Assembly: GCA_934667105.1 (NCBI GenBank)
Contig: CAKULG010000020.1
Span: forward strand, 1 to 45,643
Length of the DNA: 45,643 bases
Reading direction: 5' to 3'
Origin: an uncultured Clostridia bacterium
GTDB lineage: Bacteria > Bacillota > Clostridia > Christensenellales > Aristaeellaceae
A program made the position numbers and the translations under genes. Positions 1 through 7,455 of this stretch are shown in pieces (positions within the stretch are counted from its first letter, which is position 1; each line of letters begins with the position of its first letter). Under the pieces are notes generated by a model, which was not told the DNA's origin, ran no database searches, and saw only the letters and a list, made by a program, of their open reading frames with translations.

Positions 1-15
1 ATTTGCTTCGCAAAT
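1..15. other. Short perfect hairpin at the left edge
   Basis: ATTTGC and GCAAAT flank a 3-base loop (TTC). It lies at the window edge, so its parent element cannot be judged. It may be the end of a terminator or of a repeat to the left. I see no gene between it and the promoter at 108. Confidence 0.3.
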
Positions 16-107
16 CTCCACCTTTCCCTTGACTGTGCTCTCTGTGCTTTGTGTAACCTATGTTTGACGCGGATACAACGCGGTGCAGCCCCGGCGTCCG
101 CCGCCTC

Positions 108-136
108 TTTACAGAACGCGCGTTTTCCGCTATAAT
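108..136 (+). promoter_or_regulatory. Sigma-A-type promoter for the EamA-type permease
   Basis: TTTACA (108-113) and TATAAT (131-136) are separated by exactly 17 bp. The -10 box is perfect consensus and the -35 has one mismatch. The promoter lies about 90 bp upstream of the GTG start at 227, which gives a leader of roughly 80 bases. Confidence 0.65.
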
Positions 137-226
137 GCTACTTGCGGAAAAGCGTCTGCCTTGCGCGGAAAGGCCGCGCGGGGCGCTTTTTTCTTCTTTG
201 ATACAAAGGAAAGGTGGAATTTTCAG

Positions 227-1126
227 GTGTGGTACTGGTATGCCATTGCGGCGCTGCTGTTCTGGAGCGGCTCGGATATTTTTAGCAAGATCGGCTCCCG
301 GCCGGACGATCGATTCAGCCATTGGAAAATGGTGATGGCGGTGGGCCTGGTGATGGGCCTGCACGCGGGGTATGAAATCTTCTTCCGGAAGGTGCCCATT
401 TCCCTGGATATTATTATTGCGTATCTGCCCGCCTCGCTGCTGTATATCGTATCGATGCTGCTGGGCTATATTGCGCTAAGGTACATCGAGCTGTCCGTTT
501 CCTCCCCCATTTGCAATTCCTCCGGGGCCATTGCCGCCATTTTCTGCCTGCTGGTGCTGGGCCAGCGCATGGAAGGGCTGCAGATGGCGGCGGTGGCCAT
601 GGTGTGCGTTGGCGTGATCGCCCTGGGCATTGTGGAATACCGCGAGGACGAGGAGGCGCGGCTGGAGCGCCAGAAGGCCTGCAACATTAAATACGCCAAA
701 TCCCTGGTGGCCATTCTGCTGCCCGTTCTGTATTGCCTGATCGATGCGGCGGGCACCGTGGCGGATGAGATTCTGCTGGACAGCCTGGATGAAAATTCCG
801 CCAACGTGGCTTATGAGCTCACCTTCCTGTTCATGGGCGTGTGCGCCTTCATCTACACCGTGATTATCAAAAAGGATAAAATCACCATTCCCCGGGAGGG
901 CCCCAAGCTGCTGGGCGGCCTGTGCGAAACCATTGGCCAGTTCTGCTACGTCCACGCCCTGGCCTCGGGCCAGGCGTCCATGGCCGCGCCCGTGGTGGCC
1001 TCCTATTGCGTGGTTTCCGTGCTGTGGGGCCGCATCTTCCTGAAGGAAAAGCTCTCCTGGAAGCACTACGCCGCCATCCTCTTTACCGCCGCCGGCATCG
1101 TGATTCTGGGCGTTTTCGACGGCTGA
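227..1126 (+). CDS. EamA/DMT-superfamily membrane permease
   Basis: This is a 299-residue, very hydrophobic protein with about ten membrane helices and the two-halves layout of the drug/metabolite transporter superfamily. The N-terminal half has a helix-rich run ending in a conserved-looking SVSSPICNSSGAIAA segment. The C-terminal repeat ends in ILFTAAGIVILGVF, a typical EamA last helix. I place the start at GTG 227 because an AAGGAAAGGTGG ribosome site lies just upstream and the protein then begins in helix 1. An in-frame ATG at 83 would add 48 polar residues encoded upstream of the promoter-proximal leader and is unlikely. The substrate cannot be deduced. The charged loop near the middle (EYREDEEARLERQK) is longer than usual. 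It appears to be a single-gene transcript, followed by a repeat-family hairpin at 1154. Confidence 0.85.
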   Translation: MWYWYAIAALLFWSGSDIFSKIGSRPDDRFSHWKMVMAVGLVMGLHAGYEIFFRKVPISLDIIIAYLPASLLYIVSMLLGYIALRYIELSVSSPICNSSGAIAAIFCLLVLGQRMEGLQMAAVAMVCVGVIALGIVEYREDEEARLERQKACNIKYAKSLVAILLPVLYCLIDAAGTVADEILLDSLDENSANVAYELTFLFMGVCAFIYTVIIKKDKITIPREGPKLLGGLCETIGQFCYVHALASGQASMAAPVVASYCVVSVLWGRIFLKEKLSWKHYAAILFTAAGIVILGVFDG

Positions 1127-1153
1127 CGGAGAAAAGAATAAGGGGAAATCATT

Positions 1154-1288
1154 CGGGGGAACCATTCTTTGTAAGCCAAAGAACGGTTCCCCCGAACCCC
1201 TTTCAAGAAAGCTGTATGGGTAAAAGCGAAATGCAAGCAGGCCGTCGGCTTTTGCCCAAATCATCCGGCTTTCTTGGAGGGGGAAACG
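1154..1288. repeat. Modular hairpin repeat, copy 1
   Basis: This fills most of the 310-bp gap between the permease and the aldo/keto reductase. The hairpin arms are 1154-1171 and 1177-1194 (18 bp, one A/C mismatch, 5-base loop) with the apex TTCTTTG / CAAAGAA. The box CCAAGAAAGCCGATTGGG appears in diverged form at 1200-1221, and again in reverse orientation at 1260-1283 next to a decayed second hairpin. The layout is therefore two copies facing each other. The flank AGGGGAAATCATT just before the hairpin is shared with copy 2. No T tract follows, so it is not a standard intrinsic terminator. Confidence 0.75.
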
Positions 1289-1336
1289 TTTTTTGGCCTC
1301 CCAAGCCCCTCCTCCCGCATATTTTTTCCCCCGCTC

Positions 1337-1365
1337 TTCCCGCTTCGCGGGAAATATGCTATACT
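1337..1365 (+). promoter_or_regulatory. Possible promoter for the aldo/keto reductase operon
   Basis: TATACT (1360-1365) is a good -10 box. The -35 at 17-bp spacing (TTCCCG, 1337-1342) is weak. It lies about 70 bp before the ATG at 1437, where the ribosome site AGGAAGG sits. Confidence 0.4.
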
Positions 1366-1436
1366 GAAATTGGATAAAAAAAGCCGCGGCGCGTTTTCCC
1401 GGGCGGCGGCAATCAGGAAGGGATGACCATATCGGC

Positions 1437-2462
1437 ATGGATACCATTCGCCTGGGCCGGACAGGCCTGATCGTGAATAAGAACGGCTTTGGGGCGCTGC
1501 CGGTGCAGCGCGTGCCCATGGAAGCGGCCTGCCGCCTGCTGCGCCGGGCCTATGAAAACGGCGTGAATTATTTTGATTCCGCCCGGGCCTACACCGACAG
1601 CGAGGAAAAGCTGGGCCGCGCGCTGAGCGACGTGCGGGAGAAGATCGTCATTTCCACCAAGACCGCCGCCAAGACCGCGGAGGATTTCTGGAAGCAGCTG
1701 GAAACCAGCCTTTCCCTGCTCAAGACCGATTACATCGACATTTATCAATTCCACAATCCGGATTTCTGCCCCAAGCCGGGGGACGGCTCGGGCCTGTACG
1801 AGGCCATGGAGCAGGCCAAGGCCCAGGGCAAAATTCGCCACATCGGCATCACCAGCCACAAATGGCGTCTGGCCCGGGAGGCGGTGGAATCTGGCCTGTA
1901 TGAAACGCTGCAATTTCCCTTTTCCTATCTGGCGGGAGAAAAGGAGGAGGCGCTGGTGCGCCTGTGCGCGGAGAGGGATGTGGGCTTTATCTGCATGAAG
2001 GCGCTGGCGGGCGGCCTGATTACCCATTCCGACGTGGCCTACGCCTACCTGATGCGCTTCCCCGTGGCCCCCATCTGGGGCATTCAGCGGGAAAACGAGC
2101 TGGACGAGTTTCTTTCCTATCAGGAGCACGCCCCCGTTTACACCCCGGAAATGGCCGCCTTCGTGGCCCGGGAGCGGCAGGAGCTGGTGGGCGAATTCTG
2201 CCGGGGCTGCGGCTATTGCATGCCCTGCCCCGCGGGCATTGAAATCAACACCTGCGCCCGAATGTCGCTGCTGCTGCGGCGCTCCCCCACGGCGGGGCAT
2301 CTTTCCCCCGCCGGGCAGGCCATGATGAAGAAAATCGAGGGCTGCCTCCACTGCGGCCAGTGCAAGGCCCGCTGCCCCTACGGGCTGGATACCCCCGCCC
2401 TGCTGCAGCGGAACTATGAGGATTATAAAACCTTCCTGCCCAAGCAGCAGGCGGAGAAATAA
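1437..2462 (+). CDS. Aldo/keto reductase with C-terminal [4Fe-4S] ferredoxin-like domain
   Basis: This 341-residue protein has an AKR TIM barrel at about residues 1-245. The catalytic set is visible as Asp47 (YFDSARAY), Tyr52, Lys75 (STKT) and His106 (YQFHNPD). A C-terminal extension carries eight cysteines in two clusters, C255-C258-C261-C264 (CRGCGYCMPC) and C303-C306-C309-C313 (CLHCGQCKARC). That arrangement is typical of the 'aldo/keto reductase, 4Fe-4S' group common in anaerobes. The family reduces or oxidises carbonyls with NAD(P)H, and the clusters suggest electron exchange with ferredoxin-like partners. The substrate is unknown. The next gene, a TIM-barrel sugar isomerase, begins 16 bp downstream with its own ribosome site, so the two are probably co-transcribed and act on a sugar or polyol. 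Confidence 0.93.
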   Translation: MDTIRLGRTGLIVNKNGFGALPVQRVPMEAACRLLRRAYENGVNYFDSARAYTDSEEKLGRALSDVREKIVISTKTAAKTAEDFWKQLETSLSLLKTDYIDIYQFHNPDFCPKPGDGSGLYEAMEQAKAQGKIRHIGITSHKWRLAREAVESGLYETLQFPFSYLAGEKEEALVRLCAERDVGFICMKALAGGLITHSDVAYAYLMRFPVAPIWGIQRENELDEFLSYQEHAPVYTPEMAAFVARERQELVGEFCRGCGYCMPCPAGIEINTCARMSLLLRRSPTAGHLSPAGQAMMKKIEGCLHCGQCKARCPYGLDTPALLQRNYEDYKTFLPKQQAEK

Positions 2463-2478
2463 AGGAGGCGCGTTTCTT

Positions 2479-3201
2479 ATGGATTACGGCATTCAGCTCT
2501 ACAGCGTGCGGGACAGCATTGCAAAGGACTACCGCGAAACCCTCCGGGCCATGGCGGCCCTGGGCTATCGCCAGGTGGAATTATTCGGCGGCATGGGCCC
2601 CGGGGCGGAAACGCTGAAGGCCTGGCTTTCGGAATGCGGCCTCGCCGCCTTCGGTACCCATACCGGCGCGGACGCGCTGGCCCCCCAGCGCCTGGCGCAG
2701 ACCATCGCCGATCACCAGACCATCGGCTGCAAAAATCTCATCGTGCCAGGCCATGATTTTTCCACCCGGGGAAAGCTGGATGCGTTTATCACCCTGGCCA
2801 ACGCCGTGCAGCCCGCGCTGGCGGCGGCGGGAATCACCCTGGGCTTCCATAACCATTCCAGCGAATTTATGCCCAATCAGGACGGCCAGATCCCCTATGA
2901 CGAGCTGCGCCGCCGCACCCGGATCGGCCTGGAGTTGGATATTTACTGGGCCTATAACGCGGGGCAGGATCCCCTGGCCCTGATGGACGACCTGGGCGAG
3001 CGGCTTATGGCCGTGCACCTCAAGGACGGCCTGCCCGGCGGCGAGGGCAAGCCCCTGGGCCTGGGAACCGCCCCCGTGAAGGCTGTTTGGGAAAAGGCGC
3101 GGGAAAAGCGCGTCCCCATTATCGTGGAAAGCGAAACCCTCACCCCCGACGGCCCCACGGAAGCAAAAATCTGCATGGAGTATTTACGGGGGTTGGAGTA
3201 A
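2479..3201 (+). CDS. Sugar phosphate isomerase/epimerase (xylose isomerase-like TIM barrel)
   Basis: This is a 240-residue TIM-barrel protein. Candidate metal ligands are His124/His126 (GFHNHSSEF), Glu152/Asp154 (LELDIYWAY), His180 (AVHLKDG) and Glu218 (IVESET), the pattern of the AP-endonuclease-2-like sugar isomerase/epimerase family that includes IolE-like enzymes. The start is ATG 2479, preceded by AAAGGAGG at 2461-2468. The reading frame is open back to 2416 but that part overlaps the end of the reductase gene. It is the second gene of a two-gene operon. The true substrate (keto-sugar, inosose or other) cannot be read from sequence. The protein at 8908 is a distant relative in the same window. 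Confidence 0.9.
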   Translation: MDYGIQLYSVRDSIAKDYRETLRAMAALGYRQVELFGGMGPGAETLKAWLSECGLAAFGTHTGADALAPQRLAQTIADHQTIGCKNLIVPGHDFSTRGKLDAFITLANAVQPALAAAGITLGFHNHSSEFMPNQDGQIPYDELRRRTRIGLELDIYWAYNAGQDPLALMDDLGERLMAVHLKDGLPGGEGKPLGLGTAPVKAVWEKAREKRVPIIVESETLTPDGPTEAKICMEYLRGLE

Positions 3202-3227
3202 GGGGTATACGAAAAAAACGCTCTGGT

Positions 3228-3309
3228 GAGCGCCTCCTCTAAGAAGGCCGTAGGAAGGGGAAATCATTCGGGGGAACCGTTCTTTGTAAGCCCAAGAACG
3301 GTTCCCCCG
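3228..3309. repeat. Modular hairpin repeat, copy 2
   Basis: The hairpin arms are 3269-3286 and 3292-3309 (18 bp, one mismatch, 5-base loop). It is close to copy 1, including the preceding AGGGGAAATCATT. The A/C mismatch of copy 1 is a G-C pair here. A partial box (TCTAAGAAGGCCGTAGG) precedes it at 3239-3255. It lies in the convergent gap between the isomerase (+) and the YdcF-like gene (-). Confidence 0.75.
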
Positions 3310-3319
3310 AACCTCTATA

Positions 3320-3925
3320 TCATTTTATCAGGCTCAAAACGTACTTGCCCCAGGCGAGGACTTCGCGGCAGTGGTTTTTCAGCCAGAATTCGGGCTTGCA
3401 GGGGCTGCCGACGCCGTCGGCCTCCAGGCCGAGATCGCGGGCAATGCGCAGCGCGCGGGGCAGATGATAATCGCTGGTAATGATCGTGACGCGCCGGGCC
3501 CCGGCAGGCAGCAGCGCGCAGGCGTTCTGTAGGTTTTCCTGGGTGTTGCGGGAGGCGGTTTCCGCCTGCATATCCGCCTGGGGCACGCCCCGGGCCAGCA
3601 GCCAGCGGCGCATGGCCTCGCCCTCGGGCAGGGGCTCGTTAGCCCCCTGCGCGCCGCAGAGGATCAGCGGCCTGGGCTGAGCCTGATAGGCGGCCAGCGC
3701 GGCCTCCATGCGCAATTCCAGCTGCGGGCTCAATTCCCCGGAGGGGTACACCTGCGCGCCCAGGACGATCAGCGCGTCGCTGTTCCCGCTGGGGGCGGGC
3801 ACATGCGTTTCCAGCAGATACAGCGCGCCCAGGGCCAGGCCGAAGCATACCGCCCCCAGCAGCGCGAGACGAAACAGAAGATGCATAAGCCCCCTCCCCA
3901 GGGATTTTTTTCTTTTTCTGCGCAT
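3320..3925 (-). CDS. YdcF/SanA-type (DUF218) membrane-anchored protein
   Basis: This 201-residue protein has a basic N terminus (MRRKRKKSLGRG), one membrane helix at about residues 15-38, then an extracytoplasmic DUF218 domain. Family hallmarks are DALIVLGAQV at the first strand, ILCGAQGANEPLPEGEAMRRWL, the SRNTQENLQNA segment and TSDYHLPRAL. Members of the family (YdcF, SanA, ElyC) are tied to cell-envelope integrity, and the biochemical activity is unresolved in most. The ATG at 3925 has AAAGGAGCG upstream. It lies 44 bp after the RadC-like gene, probably last in the four-gene minus-strand operon. Confidence 0.88.
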   Translation of the reverse strand: MRRKRKKSLGRGLMHLLFRLALLGAVCFGLALGALYLLETHVPAPSGNSDALIVLGAQVYPSGELSPQLELRMEAALAAYQAQPRPLILCGAQGANEPLPEGEAMRRWLLARGVPQADMQAETASRNTQENLQNACALLPAGARRVTIITSDYHLPRALRIARDLGLEADGVGSPCKPEFWLKNHCREVLAWGKYVLSLIK

Positions 3926-3969
3926 AGGCGCTCCTTTTCGTTTGTGCGGTTTATTCGCTATTATCGCTA

Positions 3970-4713
3970 TTATTTCTTCTTCCCGTTCCTCAGCGGGCGC
4001 TCCGCCGCGAGCTGCTGGGCGGGGGAGACGCCGGCGGGGGCGGGGGGCATTTGGGCGTGCAGCTTAAGGCTGTAGGTTTCCTGGCCGCCCACGATCACAT
4101 GATCGTATAGCCGGATGCCCAGGGCCTGGAGCACGCGCTCCAATTCCGCGGTAAGGCGCAGATCCTCCGCCGAAGGGGAGGGATCGCCGCTGGGGTGATT
4201 ATGGGTCAGCACGACGCTGACGGCGTGCCTGCGCAGCAGCGCCTGCACCACCGCCCGGGGCGCGACCGCCACATCCGCCGGGCCGCCCGCGGCCACCCGC
4301 TCCGCCCCCAGCAGCCCCAGCTTCGCATCAAAGCAGAGCACATACAGCGCCTCGTTCTGCACGCCCAGAAACAGGGATTTGCAATAGGCGGAAAGCTGGA
4401 ACGCATTGGTCAGCACCAACTGCGGCGAAAGGCGTTCCCGCTCATAATAGCGCAGCAGGGGCAGCAGGCTGGAAACAAGCAGCGCCGAGCGCGGGCCCAT
4501 GCCCTCCACCCGGGCCAGCTCCTCCGGCGCGGCCTCCAGCACGCCGGGCAGCGAGCCGAACCGTTCCAGCAGCCGGTGGGCCAGCGGGTTCACGTTCACC
4601 CGGGGAATGGCGAAGGTGAGCAGTAACTCCAGCACCTCGTGGGGCGCGAAGCCCTCGAAGCCGCTTTCGGCATAGCGCGCCCGCAGCCGTTCCCGATGGC
4701 CGCTATGCTCCAT
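3970..4713 (-). CDS. radC: RadC/JAB-domain (MPN+) protein
   Basis: This 247-residue protein has an N-terminal helix-hairpin-helix-like region (about 20-80, with the EGMGPRSALLVSSL signature) followed by a JAB/MPN+ metalloprotease-fold domain. The zinc motif is intact: His171, His173 and Asp184 in THNHPSGDPSPSAED, with Glu121 (QNEALYVLCFD) as the candidate catalytic acid. RadC was named as a DNA-repair protein, but a direct repair role is doubtful and the biochemical function is unsettled. The start codon overlaps the end of the endonuclease IV-like gene by 11 bp, which indicates translational coupling. The tail after residue 235 (pro/ala-rich, then RNGKKK) is poorly conserved. Confidence 0.9.
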   Translation of the reverse strand: MEHSGHRERLRARYAESGFEGFAPHEVLELLLTFAIPRVNVNPLAHRLLERFGSLPGVLEAAPEELARVEGMGPRSALLVSSLLPLLRYYERERLSPQLVLTNAFQLSAYCKSLFLGVQNEALYVLCFDAKLGLLGAERVAAGGPADVAVAPRAVVQALLRRHAVSVVLTHNHPSGDPSPSAEDLRLTAELERVLQALGIRLYDHVIVGGQETYSLKLHAQMPPAPAGVSPAQQLAAERPLRNGKKK

Positions 4714-5587
4714 GCCCGTCCCTCCCCAGCGGGGCGGAAGGTTGCGCCGCGTCGAAGATTTCCTTCATTTCCTTCGCGTCCTCCGCCATGGTGCCCTTGC
4801 ATTCGCAGATCACCCGGGGCGTATACCCACGGCCCTTGAGCAGGGGGGCCAGCAGCTCGAACCGGGGGCCGTATTCCTTTTCGGCAAAGGTGTGATGGCG
4901 TTTTTCCCCGGCGGCGGTATATTCGATGGTGGAAAAATGGATGTGCATTTGCCGGGCGCGTTCCAGGCCGATAACGGCCTCCATTTCATCCAGAATGCGG
5001 GCGAAATCCGTCTCCGTCTGAAGGGAGCCCCCCGTCAGGGCGTGGAGGTGGGCGAAATCCACGCAGGGGATCAGCCGCTTATCCAGCAGGCAGAAAGCCA
5101 GCGTTTCGGCCAGATCGCCGATCTGGCTTTTTTTGCCCATGGTTTCGGGGCAGAGATGCACCTGGGAAAGCCCCGCGTCGTCCAGCCGCCGATAGGCCTC
5201 CAGCAGCCCCGCCCGGCAGTTTTCCAGGGCCTGCGCCCGTTCCAGCTTCATTTCCGCCCCTACATGCACCACCACCCGGTCGCCCCCCAGGGCGCTGACC
5301 GCCTGGGCGCTTTCCAGAATATAGCGGAAGGAGGCCTCCCGCTTTTCGGGATCGGGATTGGCCAGGTTGATAAAATACGGGGCGTGGGCGCTGACGGCGA
5401 TATCCTGAGCCCGGGCCTGGGCGGCGATTTTCTCCGCCGCCTCCGGGGACAGGCGCACCCCGCGCCCAAAGGGATATTCATAGGCGGAAAGGCCCATGCC
5501 CCGCAGCCAGGCCGGGGCCTGCCAGGTGCTTGTATAGCCCGCCGCGTAGAAGGAATCGGAATTGCCCGCAGGGCCGAAGCGAATCAT
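4703..5587 (-). CDS. nfo: Endonuclease IV-like (deoxyribonuclease IV) TIM-barrel protein
   Basis: This 294-residue protein has the AP endonuclease 2 fold with metal-site motifs of the endonuclease IV type: VSAHAPYFINLANPD, VVVHVGAE, LCPETMGK, CVDFAHLHAL, MHIHFSTIEYT and ICECKGT. Canonical enzymes cut the 5' side of abasic sites. The length and motif order fit, although the sequence is at the divergent end of the family. A ribosome site (AAAGGAG) lies just ahead of ATG 5587. It overlaps the RadC-like gene by 11 bp and lies 70 bp after the phosphatase, so co-transcription as a small repair-related operon is likely. Confidence 0.85.
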   Translation of the reverse strand: MIRFGPAGNSDSFYAAGYTSTWQAPAWLRGMGLSAYEYPFGRGVRLSPEAAEKIAAQARAQDIAVSAHAPYFINLANPDPEKREASFRYILESAQAVSALGGDRVVVHVGAEMKLERAQALENCRAGLLEAYRRLDDAGLSQVHLCPETMGKKSQIGDLAETLAFCLLDKRLIPCVDFAHLHALTGGSLQTETDFARILDEMEAVIGLERARQMHIHFSTIEYTAAGEKRHHTFAEKEYGPRFELLAPLLKGRGYTPRVICECKGTMAEDAKEMKEIFDAAQPSAPLGRDGHGA

Positions 5588-5657
5588 AATTTCTTGCTCC
5601 TTTCAGGGAATGGCGCGCGGTTTTCAAAATGCACCCGGGCGTGTTTCCAAGCGCGCG

Positions 5658-6374
5658 TTAAAAGAACAGGCGGTTCTGATAATGGGTGGGCAGCCCCGAT
5701 TCGTAAAGATGGGAATCGTTGGAAATTTGCAGCGCCCGGGGAATGCTCCAGCCCGGCTTTTCGGGAAATTCCAGCACCGTCATGCCGGAATGGCCCATAT
5801 CAAAATGCGTGGAAAATTGGGGATAGGGAATATCCAGTACGCAGCTGAGGAAGGCCATGCCGAAGCCCTGATGGGCGAACAGCGCCACGCGCCGGGCGTT
5901 TTCCCCTTCGGAAAAATACATATTCTTTTCCAGGTCGTGGGCGTAGCCCAGGGCTGCCAGGAAAGCGTCCGCTTCCCGCTGAATGCGCAGAATGCCCGCC
6001 TGGGCCTGGGTATCCCGGAAGGCGGGATGCGTGTACCAGGCGCGGCCCAGGGCGCGCACCTCCTCGGATACGAAAAGCGCGCGCCATTTTTCCTGGGAAA
6101 ACATCCAGTTCGTTTTTCCATCCGCCCCCGGCAGGGCCAGCTGCGCCCAGGCGTGAGCCTCGTTGCACCAATCCAGCACCGTCATTTCCTTTTTCATCAT
6201 TTCGCAGGCGGGCTGGGCCGTTTCCATGGCGCGCTTGGAGCTGGAGGCGAAGATCTGGTCCACGCCGTAGCGGGCCAGCCGCCGGGCCAGGGCCTCCGCC
6301 TGGCGCCGCCCCAGGGGCGTGAGGGAATCGGGGCTATAGATGGGATCGCCGTGACGCAGAAAGAACAGCAGCAT
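5658..6374 (-). CDS. Histidine phosphatase family protein
   Basis: This 238-residue protein has the phosphoglycerate-mutase-like RHG motif at residues 7-9 (FLRHGDP), the second-helix pattern LTPLGRRQAEALARRL, the ASSSKRAMETAQPA segment that normally supplies the second Arg, and a late histidine in LFAHQGFG. These give the usual two-His, two-Arg phosphate pocket. The substrate is unknown. It is probably the first gene of the minus-strand operon ending at 3320, with a promoter at 6435-6463. The ribosome site is weak (GCGGGTGA before the ATG). Confidence 0.88.
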   Translation of the reverse strand: MLLFFLRHGDPIYSPDSLTPLGRRQAEALARRLARYGVDQIFASSSKRAMETAQPACEMMKKEMTVLDWCNEAHAWAQLALPGADGKTNWMFSQEKWRALFVSEEVRALGRAWYTHPAFRDTQAQAGILRIQREADAFLAALGYAHDLEKNMYFSEGENARRVALFAHQGFGMAFLSCVLDIPYPQFSTHFDMGHSGMTVLEFPEKPGWSIPRALQISNDSHLYESGLPTHYQNRLFF

Positions 6375-6434
6375 AGCTTTTCACCCGCTCCGGCGCGCCG
6401 CGGCCGGAGCCCTTCCTTCATGAAATCTATTTCT

Positions 6435-6463
6435 ATTATAAGAAAAAACGCTTGAAAGCGCAA
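6435..6463 (-). promoter_or_regulatory. Promoter for the phosphatase-nfo-radC-ydcF operon
   Basis: Read on the minus strand, TTGCGC and a perfect TATAAT are 17 bp apart. It lies about 60 bp before the phosphatase ATG and back-to-back with the araC promoter at 6495-6523. Confidence 0.55.
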
Positions 6464-6473
6464 GGGCGGCAGG

Positions 6474-6485
6474 GCGGTTTGTGCT
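6474..6485 (+). promoter_or_regulatory. Candidate AraC-regulator half-site upstream of its own gene
   Basis: GCGGTTTGTGCT matches at 11 of 12 bases each of the two sites at 7356 and 7377, which read GCGATTTGTGCT and GCGTTTTGTGCT. It sits between the divergent promoters, 9 bp upstream of the proposed araC -35 box. This suggests autoregulation, by inference only. Confidence 0.45.
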
Positions 6486-6494
6486 GAAAAAGGG

Positions 6495-6523
6495 TATACA
6501 AAAGGGCGGGATTTGTGTATCAT
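6495..6523 (+). promoter_or_regulatory. Candidate promoter for the AraC-family gene
   Basis: TATACA (four of six matches to the -35 consensus) and TATCAT (five of six to the -10) are separated by 17 bp. The next start codon is 30 bp downstream. Confidence 0.4.
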
Positions 6524-6552
6524 AGAGGAAGAAAAAGGGGGTGAAGGGCGGC

Positions 6553-7356
6553 ATGGAGCTGGAAAGCCTGTGGCGGCATGATTTCGAGGTGTCCGGGCTG
6601 TATACCATGCAGCAGACCTGGCGGGACGGAGAGGCGTTCACCTTCCGGCTCAACGCCCGGCCGGAGCACGGGCTGCTGTATTTTTCGGGGGCGGACGCGG
6701 TGTTCGAAACCCGCGACCGGCGGCAGATTCCCGCCAGCCGGGGGGATATTTTCTTCCTTTCCAAGCATTCGGGGTATTCCGTGCGCTTTTTCAATTGCGT
6801 CCCCTGCCCCTATTGCGATTTGCTTGTGAATTTTCAATTGCGGGATGAAGCGGGCCGGGATTTCGCCGCGCCCTACGAGGTGCTGAAGCTGGAGGGCATC
6901 GACGGCGAGGCCGCCGCCCGGGATATTCAGCGGATGAACGAAATCTACTACGGCATGACCTACCTGCCCGGGGAAATGAAGGGCATTCTCTATCAGCTGC
7001 TCACCTCCGTAAGCCGCCAGCTCAGCGGCCGCCAGGGGCGCTCCGCCGGGCGGCTGGAGCCCGCGCTGCAATGGCTGGAGCGCCATTTTTACGAGGAAAC
7101 CTCCATCCGGGAGCTGGCCGCCCTGTGCTGCATGAGCGAAAGCGGCTTCCGCCGCCTGTTTACCGCCTATGCAGGCGTTTCCCCCGGCAAATACCGCCAG
7201 CTGCGCCGCATGGATCAGGCCAAGCGCCTGATGGACGCGGGGCTTACCGGCGTGGGGGAGATCGCCGCCGCCGTTGGCATTGACGATATGAATTATTTCT
7301 CCCGCCTTTTCCGCCGAACCGCGGGCATGACCCCCAGCGAGTATATGAAAAAATAG
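6553..7356 (+). CDS. AraC-family transcriptional regulator
   Basis: This 267-residue regulator has an N-terminal cupin-like sensing region (about 1-150, with the RPEHGLLYF and DIFFLSKHSGYSV segments typical of sugar-binding AraC proteins) and a C-terminal double helix-turn-helix (about 165-265). The second HTH ends in the family signature DDMNYFSRLFRRTAGMTPSEY. I prefer ATG 6553 over GTG 6541 because AGGGGGTGA, a near-full anti-16S match, lies 8 bases before 6553 and would overlap the GTG start. The neighbouring Gfo/Idh gene carries two 21-bp-spaced copies of a motif also found before this gene, so it is the most likely regulator of the downstream sugar genes. Confidence 0.92.
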   Translation: MELESLWRHDFEVSGLYTMQQTWRDGEAFTFRLNARPEHGLLYFSGADAVFETRDRRQIPASRGDIFFLSKHSGYSVRFFNCVPCPYCDLLVNFQLRDEAGRDFAAPYEVLKLEGIDGEAAARDIQRMNEIYYGMTYLPGEMKGILYQLLTSVSRQLSGRQGRSAGRLEPALQWLERHFYEETSIRELAALCCMSESGFRRLFTAYAGVSPGKYRQLRRMDQAKRLMDAGLTGVGEIAAAVGIDDMNYFSRLFRRTAGMTPSEYMKK

Positions 7357-7388
7357 CGATTTGTGCTAATGAATGAGCGTTTTGTGCT
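7356..7388 (+). promoter_or_regulatory. Direct-repeat operator, two half-sites 21 bp apart
   Basis: GCGATTTGTGCT (7356-7367) and GCGTTTTGTGCT (7377-7388) match at 11 of 12 bases, and their starts are 21 bp apart, two helical turns. The second copy touches the proposed -35 box. Two tandem half-sites 21 bp apart, the proximal one overlapping the -35, is how AraC-type activators are known to bind (AraC I1-I2). The first copy overlaps the araC stop codon. Confidence 0.6.
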
Positions 7389-7416
7389 TGCGGCCTGATG
7401 AAAAAAGCATTACAAT
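7388..7416 (+). promoter_or_regulatory. Promoter for the Gfo/Idh/MocA gene
   Basis: A weak -35 (TTGCGG, 7388-7393) and a good -10 (TACAAT, 7411-7416) are spaced by 17 bp. A poor -35 next to tandem activator-like sites fits an activator-dependent promoter. The ATG is 40 bp downstream. Confidence 0.5.
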
Positions 7417-7455
7417 ACAGTATAGAAAAACCCATGAAAATAAGGAGGGAGCCCC

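Noticed and set aside
1154..1194. Standard intrinsic terminator
   Set aside because: Long perfect stem but no T tract on either side. It belongs to the repeat family and may at most act as an RNA-end structure.
4712..5848. A 378-residue plus-strand frame opposite the endonuclease IV-like gene
   Set aside because: The minus-strand gene has metal-site motifs and a ribosome site. The plus frame is a shadow.
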